Shown: in pieces, positions 8,098 through 14,002 of the stretch
Position numbering within the stretch: the first letter of the stretch is position 1
How the letters are laid out: each line of letters begins with the position of its first letter
Assembly: GCA_030916785.1 (NCBI GenBank)
Contig: JAUPVY010000005.1
Span: 1-14,002, forward strand
DNA: 14,002 nt
Reading direction: 5' to 3'
Origin: Patescibacteria group bacterium
Lineage (GTDB): Bacteria; Patescibacteriota; Minisyncoccia; Phycocordibacterales; DATDWN01
Notes under the pieces: generated by a model
Seen by the model: only the letters and a program-made list of their open reading frames with translations
Told to the model about the DNA's origin: nothing
Database searches by the model: none
Made by a program: the position numbers and the translations under genes

Positions 8098-8863
8098 ATC
8101 ACTTTTCTTTTTTGTAGTTAGGTTTTCGGGTTTTAACTACATATACAGCAAGTTTATGGGTAATAGAATTTTTATTGTAGGATATCATTCTGTTAGACCA
8201 AAAATTGAGATTGATGATTCTGTGAAGAAGGTTAGTGTGGATACCAAAATGTTTGAAGACCAGATAAAATATCTCATAAATCATGGGCACACAATCATAC
8301 ATTTTTCAGATTTAGCACAAATAAAAAATAAAAAAACAAAAAAACCGACGATCATATATTTTGACGATGGTTTCAAAGATAATGTTTTATATGTCTTGCC
8401 AATTTTGAAAAAATATAATGTGACAGGGACTTTTTTTGTTGTACCGAAATTTGCAGATGAATCTGGCGGTCAATATATGAATTGGGAAGATATCAAAAAA
8501 TTGTCTTCTTCTGGGATGGAAATAGGATCACATACATATTCTCATGCCATACTTACTAGCATTGATACCAGATTGGTTTCAGGGGAACTTGTTTCTTCAA
8601 AAGAAAAAATTGAAAAGGAGATTGGTAATCACATAACTACTTTTTCATATCCAAAAGGGCGTTTTAATAAAGATATTGCAGAACTTGTGTCACAGGCAGG
8701 GTATTTGTATGCTATTACTACGCAATATGGAACAAATAGTTTTGATGCTGTGGTAAATAATCAGTACGTGTTGAAAAAAATTGCTCCGAGAGTATATGAA
8801 AATATGAGTGATTTTATGGTGCGACTTTACAGTTTTAACATATTTTATGATTTTAGAAGTTAA
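8090..8863 (+). CDS. Polysaccharide deacetylase (CE4/NodB homology domain)
   Basis: Protein of 257 residues with the NodB motifs in order: YFDDGFKDN (90-98; D92/D93, catalytic base and metal ligand), EIGSHTYSHAIL (144-155; H148 and H152, metal ligands of the HxxxH motif), and FSYPKGRFNKDI (185-196; the RxPY/YPxGxF region). GYHSV at 31-35 is the counterpart of the YHxV found at the head of many cluster-encoded deacetylases. The first 20 residues are hydrophobic and aromatic without a signal peptidase site, suggesting membrane association rather than secretion. It would remove N-acetyl (or O-acyl) groups from a hexosamine on a lipid-linked precursor or sugar. It overlaps both neighbours, by 8 and 17 bp. 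The adjacent FemAB-like gene suggests that the freed amine could be re-acylated. Confidence 0.93.
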   Translation: MLKSLFFFVVRFSGFNYIYSKFMGNRIFIVGYHSVRPKIEIDDSVKKVSVDTKMFEDQIKYLINHGHTIIHFSDLAQIKNKKTKKPTIIYFDDGFKDNVLYVLPILKKYNVTGTFFVVPKFADESGGQYMNWEDIKKLSSSGMEIGSHTYSHAILTSIDTRLVSGELVSSKEKIEKEIGNHITTFSYPKGRFNKDIAELVSQAGYLYAITTQYGTNSFDAVVNNQYVLKKIAPRVYENMSDFMVRLYSFNIFYDFRS

Positions 8864-9593
8864 ACGGTTGTGGTTTAAGAAAGTTACTATTTTTTTGGAA
8901 GATAATCTGCCATCTCAATTTGAATTAGAAAAAAAATATGATTCAGTAACTGTTATTTCTCACAAAAAATTAAATTTACGCGGTTGGAAGGTTCGTGAAA
9001 AGGATACATCTCTAGTAGATCTTACTGTTCCAAATGAAGAAATTTTTAAGAAATTTAATGACACTACGAGAAATGAAATTAATAAAACATTGAGAGATGA
9101 TTTATATACTGTTTATTTTGGTAAAAATTCTGATGAATTGTATTCTATATATTGTAATTTTGAGAAGGCACAAAGCAGGGTACCTGTCGTTAAAAAGGAG
9201 ATGGATGTTTTCACCTCTCCCCATATAGCATATAAAGGGGATATTTTATACGGCTTGTACGTCATTGAAAGTTTTCCGTACATGAGAGTTCGTTCAATAT
9301 TTTCAAAACGACTTATGGAGAATGATACCGAAATGGTTAAAAGAATAAGTAATGCTGGAAGGAGATTGTTTTGGGAGGTGTTTCAAAATGCAAAAAAAAG
9401 AGGTTTTTTGTCAGTAGATTTAGCATCGGTAAATATGGATAATCCAGGGACAAGAAGTATCGCAAAATTCAAGTTATCATTTGGAGGAAGTATACAAAAA
9501 GAGTATACATATAGTTATCGATCTGTTGCTTTCACTTTGTTTGAGAGTATACTTGTGCCTATACGATATTTTTTCCATAGATTTAAAATATGA
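8847..9593 (+). CDS. FemAB/GNAT-like acyltransferase (Acetyltransf_6 type)
   Basis: Protein of 248 residues from the ATG at 8847. An alternative ATG at 8808 would add 13 residues and overlap the deacetylase by 56 bp rather than 17, so the shorter form is chosen. FNDTTRNEINKTL (70-82) matches the F-xx-T-x-RNEI block of FemAB-like proteins. VDLASVNMDNPGT (190-202) and SIAKFKLSFGGSIQKEY (204-220) match the closing D-L-a/g and FK-x-x-FGG blocks of the same superfamily. Such proteins transfer acyl or aminoacyl groups to amines, in peptidoglycan bridge synthesis (Fem) or in exopolysaccharide loci (CelD/BcsL-like). I infer N-acylation of an amino sugar of this glycan. Its TGA overlaps the ATG of the next acetyltransferase (ATGA at 9590). 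The subfamily and acyl donor are unknown. Confidence 0.78.
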   Translation: MILEVKRLWFKKVTIFLEDNLPSQFELEKKYDSVTVISHKKLNLRGWKVREKDTSLVDLTVPNEEIFKKFNDTTRNEINKTLRDDLYTVYFGKNSDELYSIYCNFEKAQSRVPVVKKEMDVFTSPHIAYKGDILYGLYVIESFPYMRVRSIFSKRLMENDTEMVKRISNAGRRLFWEVFQNAKKRGFLSVDLASVNMDNPGTRSIAKFKLSFGGSIQKEYTYSYRSVAFTLFESILVPIRYFFHRFKI

Positions 9594-10114
9594 CTTCCCA
9601 TAAAAGACAATTTTTAAGCGATATTGCGTCGGCAATTCCGACTAAACCATATATACCAAAGTATAAATTGATTGATAAAATTAGGATGTTTTTGTTTAGG
9701 AAAAGTTTCAAAAAAATTGGCAGTGATTCATATGTTAGATCGTTTACAAAGATCTATGGGCCAGATAAATTGGAAATTGGTAATAACTCTGGTTTTGGTG
9801 CACGCAGTCATATTTTTTGTTCAGATGGTGGAGTAGTCTTAGGTAATGATGTATTAATGGGTCCTGAGGTAATAATTTTTTCGTCAGATCACAATTATAT
9901 AGATAGAAATATTATCATAAAAAAACAGGGTAGTACAAACAAAAAAGTGGTTATAGGAAATGATGTCTACATAGGGGCACGAGTTATTATTTTGCCCGGA
10001 GTAACTATTGGCGATGGTGCTGTTATTGGGGCAGGAGCTATTGTAACGAAAGATATTCCCCCATATGCTGTTGCTGTAGGAGTACCGGCAAAAATTATTC
10101 GGTACAGGGAATAA
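9590..10114 (+). CDS. Hexapeptide-repeat (left-handed beta-helix) acetyltransferase
   Basis: Protein of 174 residues of the NodL/LacA/CysE class. Imperfect hexapeptide repeats run from about residue 60 (KLEIGNNSGFGARSHIF) to 155, ending in VIGNDVYIGARVIILPGV and VIGAGAIVTKDIPPYAVAVG, the usual end of the helix with the GVPAK tail. H101 in FSSDHNYI is the likely catalytic histidine. These enzymes move acetyl from acetyl-CoA to a sugar hydroxyl or amine. WbdR of E. coli O157, which N-acetylates GDP-perosamine, belongs to the same family, so a role on a perosamine-type sugar here is plausible but unproven. It is the last gene of the operon, overlaps the preceding one by 4 bp (ATGA), and ends only 2 bp from the convergent flippase stop codon. 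Confidence 0.93.
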   Translation: MTSHKRQFLSDIASAIPTKPYIPKYKLIDKIRMFLFRKSFKKIGSDSYVRSFTKIYGPDKLEIGNNSGFGARSHIFCSDGGVVLGNDVLMGPEVIIFSSDHNYIDRNIIIKKQGSTNKKVVIGNDVYIGARVIILPGVTIGDGAVIGAGAIVTKDIPPYAVAVGVPAKIIRYRE

Positions 10115-10116
10115 CT

Positions 10117-11370
10117 CTAGTTGTTATTTTTGATCATAAAAAACAAAATAAAGCAAAATGATATCCGTATTATTACTCGAGCAACAATTGCACCAAGTAT
10201 TCCCCAGTAATATACAAAAGGTACAAGAATAACAAAGTTTACTATATTGCTATATATATTGAATTTGTACAAACTTTTTTTGATCTGGTGGGCTTCAAGA
10301 TATGTATAGAGAAGAGAACTAATACTTGTACCTATTAATGATAATGATAATATTTGAGAATATTTAATCCCATCAATGTATTTAGGAAATAAAAAATGAA
10401 AAAAATATGGTGCGAGTATTATATATGCAATGGTTATTAATCCAACAAATATTCCGAGTTGGAATATTTTATAAATAAGTCCTCTTTTAACTTCTTCTTT
10501 ATCACGGTTGGCGAATTTAGGCAATGCTAACGAATGGATATTTTTAAGCATTCCTTTTATATTTTCTGAAGGTGCTATTGAGACAGAATAGAGTGCTAAA
10601 TTTCCAGCACCTAAATAATGGAAAAGAAGTATTTTGTCTAATTGTCCAAGGAATGTTCCTATAATATCTATGAACGAGAGGTGTTTTCCATAGGAAATTG
10701 TATCTGGATCAATATTATTATTTGGATGAAAAGTTTTAATTATTTGTCTAAAAAAGATTATTCTTATGGCGGTATTAACTAGATAATATGCTGTAAGTAT
10801 AGCGAGTACGTTTTTTGTAAATAATAGTGATGCAAAAACACAGAGTCCAGAAATTATTTGTATGGATCCGTAATATTGGGTGTATTTGTTAAAAAGTTTT
10901 TTTCCATTCAAGAATGAACTATAAATGTCAAAACTTTCCCATAGTGGAATAAATACAGATATAGTGACAAACCCTATTGCAAGGGTATTATTTCCACTGA
11001 CAAAATAATATAAGCCCAACCCTACTCCGGCTAGAGTTGTAAATAATCCCCATTTCAATTTAGTTTTTAGTGCATCCACTAGAGATCCTTCAAAACCCTG
11101 AGCCACCGCTCGTGTGACAGCGGAATCCATACCAGAAAGTGTTGGAATGGTTAGTATGGATGCTATAGATAGAATGTAACGATATACTCCGTAAGTCTCT
11201 CTGGGTAGTAAATTTGCAAAAGCAATAGACAGTAAGAAGGCCATTCCCGTTGACAATACTTGACCGATTCCAAGCCAAAAACCACCTTTTGCAAGATACA
11301 CCATATCTGTCTTGGTGTACTTTTCTAGCCATTTAAGGCCTGCCAAGGTCTGCTGTTTAATGTTGTGCAT
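10117..11370 (-). CDS. Wzx-type flippase / polysaccharide transporter (MVF/MATE-like)
   Basis: Integral membrane protein of 417 residues from the ATG at 11370. Reading further upstream to 11481 would add a cysteine-rich 37-residue head with no family similarity that I can see and would swallow the promoter, so the shorter start is chosen. Characteristic N-terminus: DMVYLAKGGFWLGIGQ leading into the first span, then FANLLPRETYGVYRY, the conserved loop after TM1 in the polysaccharide-transporter family. About a dozen hydrophobic segments follow, and a long charged loop (KFANRDKEEVKRG) sits mid-protein as usual. It should flip undecaprenyl-linked repeat units across the membrane. It runs opposite to the operon and diverges from the ligase/polymerase gene across a 77-bp shared promoter region. 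No Shine-Dalgarno sequence is present. Confidence 0.92.
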   Translation of the reverse strand: MHNIKQQTLAGLKWLEKYTKTDMVYLAKGGFWLGIGQVLSTGMAFLLSIAFANLLPRETYGVYRYILSIASILTIPTLSGMDSAVTRAVAQGFEGSLVDALKTKLKWGLFTTLAGVGLGLYYFVSGNNTLAIGFVTISVFIPLWESFDIYSSFLNGKKLFNKYTQYYGSIQIISGLCVFASLLFTKNVLAILTAYYLVNTAIRIIFFRQIIKTFHPNNNIDPDTISYGKHLSFIDIIGTFLGQLDKILLFHYLGAGNLALYSVSIAPSENIKGMLKNIHSLALPKFANRDKEEVKRGLIYKIFQLGIFVGLITIAYIILAPYFFHFLFPKYIDGIKYSQILSLSLIGTSISSLLYTYLEAHQIKKSLYKFNIYSNIVNFVILVPFVYYWGILGAIVARVIIRISFCFILFFMIKNNN

Positions 11371-11389
11371 AATAAAGCATATAATACCA
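11371..11389 (-). promoter_or_regulatory. Putative extended -10 promoter of the flippase gene
   Basis: Read on the minus strand, TGGTATTAT (complement of 11381-11389) is an extended -10 box. It ends ten bases before the flippase ATG at 11370. A start at the A opposite 11373 would leave a leader of about three nucleotides. The -35 position is poor (GAAGCA at 17-bp spacing), as tolerated with an extended -10. There is no ribosome binding site. Confidence 0.5.
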
Positions 11390-11431
11390 CAAAATTCAAA
11401 AAATGCTTCCCTGGCGTCATATACGTGCATT

Positions 11432-11447
11432 TGATATACTTGCAAGC
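11432..11447 (+). promoter_or_regulatory. Putative extended -10 promoter of the ligase/polymerase gene
   Basis: TGATATACT at 11432-11440 is an extended -10 (TGnTATACT). It ends seven bases before the ATG at 11448, so the mRNA would begin at or next to the start codon. There is no clear -35 hexamer at 16-18 bp and no Shine-Dalgarno sequence. This supports starting the protein at 11448 rather than at the upstream ATG at 11403. Confidence 0.5.
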
Positions 11448-13649
11448 ATGATAAACATAAAAAACACGTTATGGTACACAATTATCGGTGGAATATTCTT
11501 GATTCCATTCATACCATTCATTGTGGCGGGAAGTATGTATTTCCCATTTATTACAGGTAAAGGTTTTACGTTTAGAATCATTGTTGAAATTATTTTTGGT
11601 TTATATGTCTGGCTTGCATGTATTGCTCCGGAATACCGTCCAAAAATGTCTTGGGTTACTAAAGCTGTTGGGTTATTTGCACTGGCAACTCTTGTTGCAG
11701 ATTTATTTGGTGCAAACGTATATAAAAGTTTATGGAGTAATTATGAACGTATGGAAGGGTTCGTGCTTATTGCACATCTCGTACTCTACTATATTACTGC
11801 TTCGTCCGTTTTGACTCGACAGTGGTGGAATCGTTTTTTGAACACATCAATTGTTGCCAGTGTCATCATGTCGCTGTACGGTATCATGCAAATTTCTGGC
11901 AAGTTAACAATCAATCAAGGGGGGGTACGTGTGGATGGTACGTTTGGAAACGCGTCATATCTTGCTATCTATCTTGTCTTTCATATTTTCCTTTGCTTGT
12001 ATTTTTGGGCAGAGAGAAATCAGGTCAATTGGAAGAAATGGACATATGGTTTGATTGCTGTGCTTGAGTTAGTGATTTTATATTACACTGCTACCCGAGG
12101 TGCTATTCTCGGTTTACTTGGTGGGTTGGTATTAACTGCAATTATTCTTGCTATAAAAGAAAAAGAAGATCTCCATATGAGAAAAATCGCATACGGAACA
12201 TTAGCGGTATTGGTTCTCGGTACGCTGGGTTTCTTTGCTATTCGTAACACTTCCTTTGTCCAAAAGAGTCCAGTACTTGCTCGGTTTGCGACATTGAGTC
12301 CTGCCGAGATAAAAACCCAAGGGAGGTATTTTGTGTGGCCTATGGCAATGAAAGGTTTTCTTGAAAAACCAATTTTAGGTTGGGGTCAGGAAAATTTTAA
12401 TTTTGTGTTTAACAAAAACTATGATCCGCGAATGTACGCACAGGAACAATGGTTTGACCGGACACACAATGTAGTGCTTGATTGGCTTATTGCCGGTGGA
12501 CTTGTTGGTTTCTTGTCATATGCAAGTCTGTATGTGGTTTTGTTGTATTTCATATGGAAAAAACGAGAGAATGATGAATTGTCTCTTGCACAAAAAAGTT
12601 TACTCACCGGAATGATTGGTGCATACATTTTCCATAATATGTTTGTGTTTGATAACTTAATCAGTTACATACTATTCTTCTCGGTGCTCGGCTATGTTCA
12701 TACGGTTCGACGGACTAACACTCCACAAGTCGGAGGTGTGTATCCAAAAACATTTTCTGAAGTAACTAATATGTACGTTATCGGTCCAATTGTTGCGATT
12801 GCTGTTGTGGGTGCGGTGTATTTTGTTAATGTGCCTGCTATAGAGGCAAACACAACATTGATTACGGCCTTAAGTCAGCAACAACAGGCAGGGGGTATAG
12901 AAAAAAATCTCACATTATTCAAACAAGCATTTGGGTATAATTCGTTTGGTTCATCAGAAATTCTAGAGCAGTTGTTCCAATTATCAGCTCAGGTGGTTTC
13001 GTCACCACAGGTTCCGCAGACAGTTAAGCAAGAGTTCTATACATTGACTAGAGAGAAAATAGAGCAAAAGATTCTTCAGACACCAAATGATGCACGATAC
13101 CGTGTGTTTGCTGGTAGCTTCTACAATCGTGCAGGTAGCATAGATCCAACTAACTATGATTTGGCGATTAATGAATTAACTAAAGCACTTGAATTATCTC
13201 CAAAAAAACAATCAATTTATTTTGAGCTTGGTGCAACATATATCAGTAAAGGGAATACCGCTAAAGCACTTGAATTATTCAAGCAAGCATATGATTTGGA
13301 GCCAGCGTCTACAGAATCAAAAATAATTTATGCAGTTGGGGGCGTGTATGCTAAAAATAGTGATATTGTGAAAGCCATGTTTTCTCAGATTGACCCTTCA
13401 GTTATTATTTCTGATAACCGGTTTCTCAATGCGTATGCATCTATCCGTGATATTCAAAGTGTGATTACAATACTTAATGCTCGTATTGCAAAAGATCCAA
13501 CAAATCTGCAGTATAAATTATCGCTTGCTTCTGCATATGCAGAAATAGGTCAAAAACAGACTGCAGTAGAAATTTTGAGAGATATTATTAAGCAAGAGCC
13601 AAGTTTCAAAGAACAAGGAGAAATGTATATTAAACAACTTGGTTATTAA
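11448..13649 (+). CDS. O-antigen ligase/polymerase (Wzy_C/WaaL family) with C-terminal TPR domain
   Basis: Protein of 733 residues. Residues 1 to about 460 hold many membrane segments with the WaaL/Wzy_C hallmarks: YYTATRGAILGLLGG (R217), then GRYFVWPMAMKGFLEKPILG and the outer-face loop WFDRTHNVVLDWLIAGG with the conserved H340. An Arg and a His in these places are essential in studied WaaL ligases. After a last membrane segment (about 443-460) comes a soluble region of about 270 residues with TPR units: AINELTKALELSP (from 573), FELGATYISKGNTAKALELF and ASAYAEIGQKQTAVEILRDI. It should polymerise the exported repeat units or transfer the glycan to an acceptor outside the membrane, the TPRs probably serving as an assembly or acceptor-binding platform. 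It has its own promoter and is followed 110 bp on by a strong terminator. Confidence 0.93.
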   Translation: MINIKNTLWYTIIGGIFLIPFIPFIVAGSMYFPFITGKGFTFRIIVEIIFGLYVWLACIAPEYRPKMSWVTKAVGLFALATLVADLFGANVYKSLWSNYERMEGFVLIAHLVLYYITASSVLTRQWWNRFLNTSIVASVIMSLYGIMQISGKLTINQGGVRVDGTFGNASYLAIYLVFHIFLCLYFWAERNQVNWKKWTYGLIAVLELVILYYTATRGAILGLLGGLVLTAIILAIKEKEDLHMRKIAYGTLAVLVLGTLGFFAIRNTSFVQKSPVLARFATLSPAEIKTQGRYFVWPMAMKGFLEKPILGWGQENFNFVFNKNYDPRMYAQEQWFDRTHNVVLDWLIAGGLVGFLSYASLYVVLLYFIWKKRENDELSLAQKSLLTGMIGAYIFHNMFVFDNLISYILFFSVLGYVHTVRRTNTPQVGGVYPKTFSEVTNMYVIGPIVAIAVVGAVYFVNVPAIEANTTLITALSQQQQAGGIEKNLTLFKQAFGYNSFGSSEILEQLFQLSAQVVSSPQVPQTVKQEFYTLTREKIEQKILQTPNDARYRVFAGSFYNRAGSIDPTNYDLAINELTKALELSPKKQSIYFELGATYISKGNTAKALELFKQAYDLEPASTESKIIYAVGGVYAKNSDIVKAMFSQIDPSVIISDNRFLNAYASIRDIQSVITILNARIAKDPTNLQYKLSLASAYAEIGQKQTAVEILRDIIKQEPSFKEQGEMYIKQLGY

Positions 13650-13662
13650 AAAAAGAGTCCTC

Positions 13663-13691
13663 TTGCGTATTGATGTATTGTGTAGTATGAT
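13663..13691 (+). promoter_or_regulatory. Weak promoter-like sequence
   Basis: TTGCGT (13663-13668), a 17-bp spacer and TATGAT (13686-13691, five of six matches to -10) lie just after the ligase stop codon. Transcription would begin near 13698 and end at the terminator at 13759-13786, giving an RNA of about 90 nt. The -35 matches only three of six bases. Confidence 0.2.
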
Positions 13692-13758
13692 AGTTACGTG
13701 GGTGTTGATACAGGATTGCTTTTTGCAGTAATGTAATGAACATCAACAACGAATGTCT

Positions 13759-13790
13759 CACAAAAACCGCTTCGGCGGTTTTTGTGTTTA
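13759..13790 (+). terminator. Intrinsic terminator with a perfect 12-bp stem and TTCG loop
   Basis: CACAAAAACCGC (13759-13770), loop TTCG (13771-13774), GCGGTTTTTGTG (13775-13786), then TTTA. The stem is perfect and carries an A-run on the left and a T-run on the right, so it could act in both directions. It most simply ends transcription of the ligase/polymerase gene, leaving a 110-nt untranslated tail. Confidence 0.9.
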
Positions 13791-13823
13791 TTGTGGTGTT
13801 GGTGTTTTGACTGCGGAAACATA

Positions 13824-13851
13824 TTGCTTTTTTTATATGTGCAGGTATCAT
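13824..13851 (+). promoter_or_regulatory. Weak promoter-like sequence ahead of a structured RNA candidate
   Basis: TTGCTT (13824-13829), a 16-bp spacer and TATCAT (13846-13851). The predicted start near 13858-13859 falls just before the base of a long imperfect stem that begins at 13862. That positional match is the main reason to list it; the -35 is poor. Confidence 0.25.
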
Positions 13852-13857
13852 AGAGAT

Positions 13858-14002
13858 AGGGTATCGTGTTGAGACACATCGGCGGATCACACTCACAAAA
13901 ATTGACATTTGTTGGAGGTTCGTCTCCGTCGAGTTGTGTCAATACGATAACTTTTATCAAAAAATAAAAACCATCATTGAATCTGCAATGATGGTTTTTA
14001 TT
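13858..14002 (+). ncRNA. Candidate structured small RNA or leader RNA
   Basis: This region has no plausible protein gene but folds into a long imperfect stem: 13862-13871 with 13940-13949 (10 pairs, one G-U), 13874-13878 with 13935-13939 (5 pairs), and 13880-13886 with 13925-13931 (7 pairs, one G-U). The apical loop of 38 nt is enclosed. Both wobble pairs would be A-C mismatches on the opposite strand, which favours a plus-strand RNA. A perfect terminator hairpin follows after 13 nt. It could be a free small RNA or a riboswitch/attenuator leader for a gene beyond the right edge. I recognise no known class (not tRNA, SRP RNA or an obvious riboswitch). Confidence 0.35.
13963..14002 (+). terminator. 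Intrinsic terminator with a perfect 17-bp stem
   Basis: Left arm 13963-13979 (AATAAAAACCATCATTG), loop AATCTG (13980-13985), right arm 13986-14002, ending GGTTTTTATT at the window edge. The stem is perfect and symmetric, with A-run and T-run, so it may act in both directions. It may extend beyond the window. It ends the candidate structured RNA, or serves as an attenuator for, or the end of, an unseen neighbouring gene. Confidence 0.85.

Noticed and set aside
8808..8846. Upstream ATG for the FemAB-like gene
   Set aside because: It adds 13 residues with no family similarity and deepens the overlap with the deacetylase to 56 bp; the ATG at 8847 matches the short overlaps of the other genes.
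10082..10105. Inverted repeat GTACCG/CGGTAC as the operon terminator
   Set aside because: It has a 6-bp stem with a 12-nt loop inside the acetyltransferase coding sequence (GVPAKIIRYR) and no T-run after it.
11403..11447. Longer start for the ligase/polymerase
   Set aside because: The extra 15 residues would include the extended -10 box; the start at 11448 gives a normal lysine-then-hydrophobic membrane protein N-terminus.
11371..11481. Longer start for the flippase
   Set aside because: The extra 37 residues are Cys-rich, overlap the divergent gene start and would place the promoter inside the gene.
13880..13949. tRNA-like T-arm sequence (GGAGGTTCGTCTCC)
   Set aside because: The T-loop lacks the near-invariant A58, the stem has a mismatch, and no acceptor, D or anticodon arms can be drawn around it; the long-stem fold explains the pairing better.
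13630..13960. Two overlapping minus-strand open frames (about 90 codons each) in the terminal non-coding region
   Set aside because: Both read straight through the perfect terminator hairpin at 13759-13786, overlap each other in different frames, have low-complexity His/Lys/Asn-rich translations and match no family I know; the 13960 frame needs a TTG start directly beside another terminator.

Overview
The window is a surface-polysaccharide biosynthesis locus from an AT-rich bacterium. The following features together suggest a Patescibacteria/CPR (Parcubacteria-like) genome: very tight gene packing, almost no Shine-Dalgarno sequences, standard stop use (TGA is a stop, in ATGA overlaps), and a Wzy/WaaL-type polymerase/ligase carrying C-terminal TPR repeats. 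No taxonomic marker gene is present, so this placement is an inference.

Layout: a degenerate SAM-methyltransferase-like gene (9-803) lies at the left edge. A ten-gene co-directional operon (852-10114) follows, with gaps of 9 bp or less or short overlaps throughout. It encodes a perosamine-synthase-like sugar aminotransferase, a GT4 glycosyltransferase, GDP-mannose 4,6-dehydratase (gmd), an FkbM-type methyltransferase, a class I methyltransferase coupled to an APH-fold kinase, a second GT4 glycosyltransferase, a CE4 polysaccharide deacetylase, a FemAB/GNAT-like acyltransferase and a hexapeptide (LbH) O/N-acetyltransferase. A Wzx-type flippase is convergent to the operon on the minus strand (10117-11370), and an O-antigen ligase/polymerase-TPR protein diverges from it on the plus strand (11448-13649). 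The last 353 bases hold no convincing protein gene. They contain two perfect intrinsic terminators and two candidate small structured RNAs.

How the genes may work together (inference): Gmd makes GDP-4-keto-6-deoxymannose, the aminotransferase converts it to GDP-perosamine or a relative, and the LbH enzyme may acetylate it. The two GT4 enzymes build a short repeat unit. The methyltransferases, kinase, deacetylase and FemAB-like protein decorate or cap it. The flippase exports the lipid-linked unit and the Wzy/WaaL-type protein polymerises or ligates it outside the membrane. No initiating glycosyl-1-phosphate transferase is seen, so the locus probably continues to the left.

Three transcription-unit starts (852, 11370 minus, 11448 plus) each have an extended -10 box (TGnTAT plus AAT-like bases) ending only 6-10 nt before the ATG. 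This implies leaderless or near-leaderless mRNAs.
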